DNA of 59,680 nucleotides from a virus. Shown here piece after piece: positions 56,848 to 59,680 of this stretch; the stretch's first letter is position 1; each line of letters starts with the position of its first letter. The DNA is taken from positions 1 through 59,680 of IMG/VR virus record IMGVR_UViG_3300047548_000588; one strand, written 5' to 3'. A program made the position numbers and the translations under genes. The notes below the pieces were generated by a model that was given only the letters and a program-made list of their open reading frames with translations, was not told the DNA's origin and made no database searches.

Positions 56848-57908
56848 TTTAATTGTACGGGTTTGTTATTTACCATTGATATTTCTTTTGAAATATGTCT
56901 GATATCGATGTTAGAGCTATCTGCTAATCTCTTTATGATTACAGGATTCCTGAAACCCTTTTCATGTGGTTGAGGAGTTTTACGCCATATTGATATTTCA
57001 TGTATTGGTATACCACTTGTATGAAGCGCACCTCTCAAAATGTTCCAATTATGATCTTCTTTGTGTTTGTGTTCTAAATATACCCCATCACATCTTATTT
57101 GTTGTAACCATGTTACCATTTCATCACAATTGGCATAATCTACTATAGGATTATACAAGGAAGCAAATAATTTTTCTGGTGTGTCCGCTATAACCTCATC
57201 AATATTTATAGCATGTCTGCATAGATAATTCAATGTATATGGATGATCGTTAAGTTCTATTTCGCTTATAATGTCGTCTATATTTTCATTAGAGGCTGCA
57301 ATCAAATAACGATTGTTTACTTTGACTAACGTGGGTGTCCAATATTTTGTATTATCATATTGAGCCAATTTATCTAATAGGTCAATTGTTATGGGGCAAC
57401 AATGAACAGTATCATAATGCTTGAATGCCACATCTACAATCATTTTTAGGGACATAGTATTGTATATGGCTTCAAAATGTTTTTTGTTTTTTACCCAAAC
57501 AAATAAATCACCATTAGGTTGTTCTCTAAAATGTTTTAGAAATTTAGTGTTATAAGGAGCGCGAAAAATTATCTTACCATCATCAAGTGATAGATATGCG
57601 TCTGTGTATTGTGCTGTACTTTCTACGATAGTTGTATTCCAAGGCAATGTCATCAATTTGTTTACATCCAAATTGAGTTTACTAAATTGCCTATCATACT
57701 TACGAAGTAAATGGTTGAATAATCCAACTTGATTGGATGTAACTTGACTTTTGGAAGATATAAGAGTTGCCAAGCGGCCGATAAAGTCGGCGTCTTGTCT
57801 GCTTAACCTGATTTTGCCACTACTCATGTAGTAGCAAAGGTGTTTTATGCTTGTAAATAATTCTGCCATCCTGTGATGATACGCACAAGCAGGCAGAATG
57901 TCAAACAT
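56844..57908 (-). CDS. Conserved hypothetical protein upstream of uvsW, 354 aa
   Basis: I recall a protein of this size beside uvsW in T4-like marine phages but no function. The N-terminal half is helical with basic patches (RLSRQDADFIGRLATLISSK); the C-terminal half has beta strands and ends DIRHISKEISMVNNKPVQLK. The segment WLQQIRCDGVYLEHKHKEDH, then NWNILRGALHTSGIPIHEIS resembles a nuclease or helicase accessory fold only faintly. Operon with uvsW by 4-base overlap. Preceded by the terminator of the GC-rich early block. Confidence 0.7.
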   Translation of the reverse strand: MFDILPACAYHHRMAELFTSIKHLCYYMSSGKIRLSRQDADFIGRLATLISSKSQVTSNQVGLFNHLLRKYDRQFSKLNLDVNKLMTLPWNTTIVESTAQYTDAYLSLDDGKIIFRAPYNTKFLKHFREQPNGDLFVWVKNKKHFEAIYNTMSLKMIVDVAFKHYDTVHCCPITIDLLDKLAQYDNTKYWTPTLVKVNNRYLIAASNENIDDIISEIELNDHPYTLNYLCRHAINIDEVIADTPEKLFASLYNPIVDYANCDEMVTWLQQIRCDGVYLEHKHKEDHNWNILRGALHTSGIPIHEISIWRKTPQPHEKGFRNPVIIKRLADSSNIDIRHISKEISMVNNKPVQLK

Positions 57909-57925
57909 TTAGGTGAAATAGGGAA

Positions 57926-57941
57926 GGGGGCCTAAGCCCCC
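57926..57941 (-). terminator. GC-rich hairpin after the AAA+ early gene
   Basis: 6-bp all-GC stem GGGGGC / GCCCCC with a CTAA loop. No strong T-run, so terminator strength is uncertain. It separates the GC-rich early genes from the uvsW unit. Confidence 0.6.
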
Positions 57942-57961
57942 AACCTTTGACACTTTGCAGA

Positions 57962-58993
57962 TTACCGCTTCATACAAGTCGCCGCGGCGAGGTCCTTCCA
58001 GGACTCGGAATCAACCTTGACCAGATCGGCGATCTTGAGTGCCATACGCATAGAGATTTCGCGCATTTTGTCCTTGTTGTCCCACATGAAGTCGAGGATG
58101 CTGTCCTCTTGCTCCTTGCTGAACCCATAATCACCGAACAGACCTGCGTCAGCATCACGGTGAACCTGACGCACCCGTAGCATGGCGTCGCGAGCCGTAT
58201 CAATCGTGAGGTCGATGAAGTGCGAACGCGATTGCAGAGCATCCAGGTGAGCCTGAATCTTCTTGCTACGCCGACCATCGAAGTCCACGTTGGTGATGAA
58301 GATGATCGACCCTTTGAAGTCGAACGCATTCGGCACACCCTCTTCGCGGAGAAGCCGGGAGTCCTTGTTGTAGGAGATACGCCGATTCTTACCCGAATCA
58401 AGCGCACCTTTGAGGATGTTCAGGGCATCCTGATCTTCCCAAACGTCGCAGTCGTCAAACACCAGAATGTTCTTGGGGTCCGAAAACTTGTAGAGTTTAG
58501 CGAACAGACCGATACCCGAGATAGTACCCTTGACAATCTCATAACGAGCCTGCTTGCCATCCCGCTTGACCCGCTCAAACAGCGTAGCCTTTTCCAGTTG
58601 CTGCATGATGCCATGCGACTTGCCCACACCAGGAGGACCAGTCACGATCATGGCGCGAATGTCGCCGTTGATCGCAGCCGCAGACATTTTGTCCAGGACG
58701 CGGAAACGGTTAGCGATGCGATCCATCGCCTGCTCATCGGTCTCCGTGACCTTGGGTTGAGCCTTGAACGCGAGAGTATTATCGGCCACATTTTCTCCAG
58801 AAAGAAATTCAATCATCCCGATATTATCTACTTTCACCTTCACGGTGTCAATAGCAACCGGGAACTGACCTTCGTTTTTCACCGTGACGTAGTTGCCCTT
58901 TTTGAGGGTCTGAAAGCCCCGGACCAGCGTAAAGGTCTTGTTGACGACGGGCTTGTTGCGAAACTCACCACGGATAATGCGAACGACAGACAT
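57962..58993 (-). CDS. AAA+ / P-loop ATPase, GC-rich early gene, 343 aa
   Basis: Walker A TGPPGVGKS at residues 118-126, Walker B ILVFDDCDVWED at 176-187, and a sensor-like SIIFITNVDF with the following basic RRSKKIQAHLDAL. The N-terminal 85 residues form a separate beta domain. The AAA+ core recalls single-gene phage and plasmid ATPases without a settled role. It has a perfect sigma70 promoter and an AGGAG site, and G/C-ending codons unlike the uvsW unit beside it. It is probably expressed immediately after entry. Confidence 0.85.
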   Translation of the reverse strand: MSVVRIIRGEFRNKPVVNKTFTLVRGFQTLKKGNYVTVKNEGQFPVAIDTVKVKVDNIGMIEFLSGENVADNTLAFKAQPKVTETDEQAMDRIANRFRVLDKMSAAAINGDIRAMIVTGPPGVGKSHGIMQQLEKATLFERVKRDGKQARYEIVKGTISGIGLFAKLYKFSDPKNILVFDDCDVWEDQDALNILKGALDSGKNRRISYNKDSRLLREEGVPNAFDFKGSIIFITNVDFDGRRSKKIQAHLDALQSRSHFIDLTIDTARDAMLRVRQVHRDADAGLFGDYGFSKEQEDSILDFMWDNKDKMREISMRMALKIADLVKVDSESWKDLAAATCMKR

Positions 58994-59025
58994 TCAAAAC
59001 TCCTAAAATTTCAGCGTATAATCGT

Positions 59026-59054
59026 ATTATACACCCAAACCGATTATTTGTCAA
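59026..59054 (-). promoter_or_regulatory. Perfect sigma70 early promoter
   Basis: Minus strand: TTGACA (59054-59049), 17-bp spacer, TATAAT (59031-59026). The spacer shares CGGTTTGGG with the promoter at 59568. Confidence 0.92.
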
Positions 59055-59056
59055 AT

Positions 59057-59536
59057 TCAGACCAGAACGGCTTCCAGACCCTTGTGATCCACGACACGAC
59101 CATCGCGCATCGTGTACTCCACACGGAAGTCACCCCGCTCGCCATTCGGCAGCATCGTCCAAGTAGCCGTCTTGCTGGCAATCTCACGGCGCATATAGCC
59201 GTACTCACCATTGTCCGTAAACTCACGGGCAACCCACTTACCACCCACGTAAGTGAGTTTGGTCACCGTATCCCAAGGCTCGCAAACCTCGACATCATTC
59301 GCGACCACGTAGATGCTTACCACATACTCCTTGGCAACCTGATCACCACGATCAATCAGCCCACGGAGAGTGGGGCAACCCGACGCACGGGCCCGCTCGG
59401 CTTGCTCAGCCGTCAGGTTCTCGACCACGAAGGTCGAGCCACCTTTCATCTTCCAATACTGAGGGCACTCGCCCTTGCCGTCCCAATCGTGGGCACCGTA
59501 GTTTTCTTCGTATTGAGTAGCGATGACCAGCTTCAT
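59057..59536 (-). CDS. GC-rich early protein of unknown function, 159 aa
   Basis: Start MKLVIATQYEENYGAHDWDG chosen because AGGAA lies 6 bases upstream; an earlier in-frame ATG would run through the promoter. Features are a helix with TAEQAERARASGCPTLRGLI and a strand-rich end (TATWTMLPNGERGDFRVEYT). No family recognised. Codon use is GC-biased like the AAA+ gene downstream. It has its own sigma70 promoter, so it belongs to the early set. Function unknown. Confidence 0.7.
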   Translation of the reverse strand: MKLVIATQYEENYGAHDWDGKGECPQYWKMKGGSTFVVENLTAEQAERARASGCPTLRGLIDRGDQVAKEYVVSIYVVANDVEVCEPWDTVTKLTYVGGKWVAREFTDNGEYGYMRREIASKTATWTMLPNGERGDFRVEYTMRDGRVVDHKGLEAVLV

Positions 59537-59567
59537 TTCAGTTCCTGTTCGTTCAGTGTATGTAGAT

Positions 59568-59596
59568 ATTATATGCCCAAACCGATTTATTGTCAA
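59568..59596 (-). promoter_or_regulatory. Perfect sigma70 early promoter
   Basis: Minus strand: TTGACA (59596-59591), 17-bp spacer, TATAAT (59573-59568), about 30 bases before the ATG at 59536. Confidence 0.92.
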
Positions 59597-59604
59597 ATTT
59601 CGGG

Positions 59605-59680
59605 TTATTCTACGCCATCTTCCCACTTGCCCACGGCAAAATCAATTTTATCATGGACGATTTCCCTATCTTTATCGTAT
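59605..59680 (-). CDS. Partial gene at window edge (C-terminal 24 residues)
   Basis: A frame open to the right edge encodes DREIVHDKIDFAVGKWEDGV and ends with TAA at 59607-59605, just upstream of the next gene's promoter. Position and charged, protein-like composition suggest the tail of another gene of the early block. The 5' part lies outside the window. Confidence 0.5.
   Translation of the reverse strand, partial: YDKDREIVHDKIDFAVGKWEDGVE

Noticed and set aside
57970-58629. Two shifted minus-strand frames inside the AAA+ gene
   Set aside because: Arg/Ser-rich products of the wrong frame in a GC-rich gene; the AAA+ frame has clear Walker motifs.
1-59680. tRNA genes and insertion sequences
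   Set aside because: No cloverleaf-like segment with TTCGA-type arm, and no transposase or terminal inverted repeats, were seen by eye; a tRNAscan run would be decisive.

Overview
The window is a piece of the genome of a T4-like myovirus of the environmental (cyanophage or pelagiphage-like, 'exo-T-even') kind. The evidence is a T4 core: clamp-loader genes 44 and 62, helicase 41, primase 61, uvsW, dNMP kinase gp1, terminase small subunit gp16, head-completion nuclease gp4, sheath gp18, tube gp19, and neck/tail-terminator proteins gp14 and gp15. Alongside it is the auxiliary set typical of marine and freshwater relatives: phoH, mazG, an IscA/HesB protein, peptide deformylase, a GroES-like gp31 analogue, a 2OG-Fe(II) oxygenase and a Nudix hydrolase. 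The host cannot be named from this window. No photosynthesis gene, tRNA or CRISPR was seen. Base composition is AT-rich, except for two GC-richer early-type patches.

Layout. 1-6.5 kb: small conserved genes, phoH on the + strand, gene 44 with a homing-endonuclease gene in front of it, a GroES-like gene and a fragment resembling the palm of bacterial DNA polymerase III alpha (DnaE). 6.5-15.7 kb: virion adhesion genes, with an Ig-like protein, a GH19 endolysin and three repeat-built fibre proteins. 15.8-27.9 kb: virion assembly genes (16, 4, tube paralogue, 19, 18), dNMP kinase and a neck-type protein. 27.9-28.3 kb: a gene-free, highly base-paired block that looks like a structured non-coding RNA. 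28.3-31.1 kb: oxygenase, MazG and a GC-rich early gene pair. 31.2-35.4 kb: a + strand block with gp14, gp15 and Nudix. 35.4-44.7 kb: structural proteins, a large collar fibre, a nuclease, IscA and a KxDG nucleotidyltransferase-like protein. 44.7-47.1 kb: helicase and primase. 48-50.7 kb: a GIY-YIG gene, deformylase, the second DnaE-like fragment and a DEDD exonuclease. 50.7-53.3 kb: a tandem array of nine very small proteins, most with a shared C-terminal pattern. 53.3-57.9 kb: a zinc-finger protein, gp62 and uvsW. 58-59.7 kb: GC-rich early genes.

Control signals fall in two classes. Many virion genes carry an upstream NATAAATA box, the T4-type late promoter. Four near-consensus sigma70 promoters (TTGACA, 17 bp, T/CATAAT) drive the GC-rich genes. 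Strong hairpin terminators separate convergent or independently transcribed units.

Most notable: (1) two separate genes that together cover, in order and with no overlap, the catalytic palm of a miniaturised DnaE, one of them overlapping a proofreading-type exonuclease gene; (2) a module shared by three GIY-YIG genes, made of a late promoter, a covarying 30-31 nt hairpin and a conserved linker; (3) the structured RNA candidate at 27.95-28.31 kb; (4) the tandem small-protein array.
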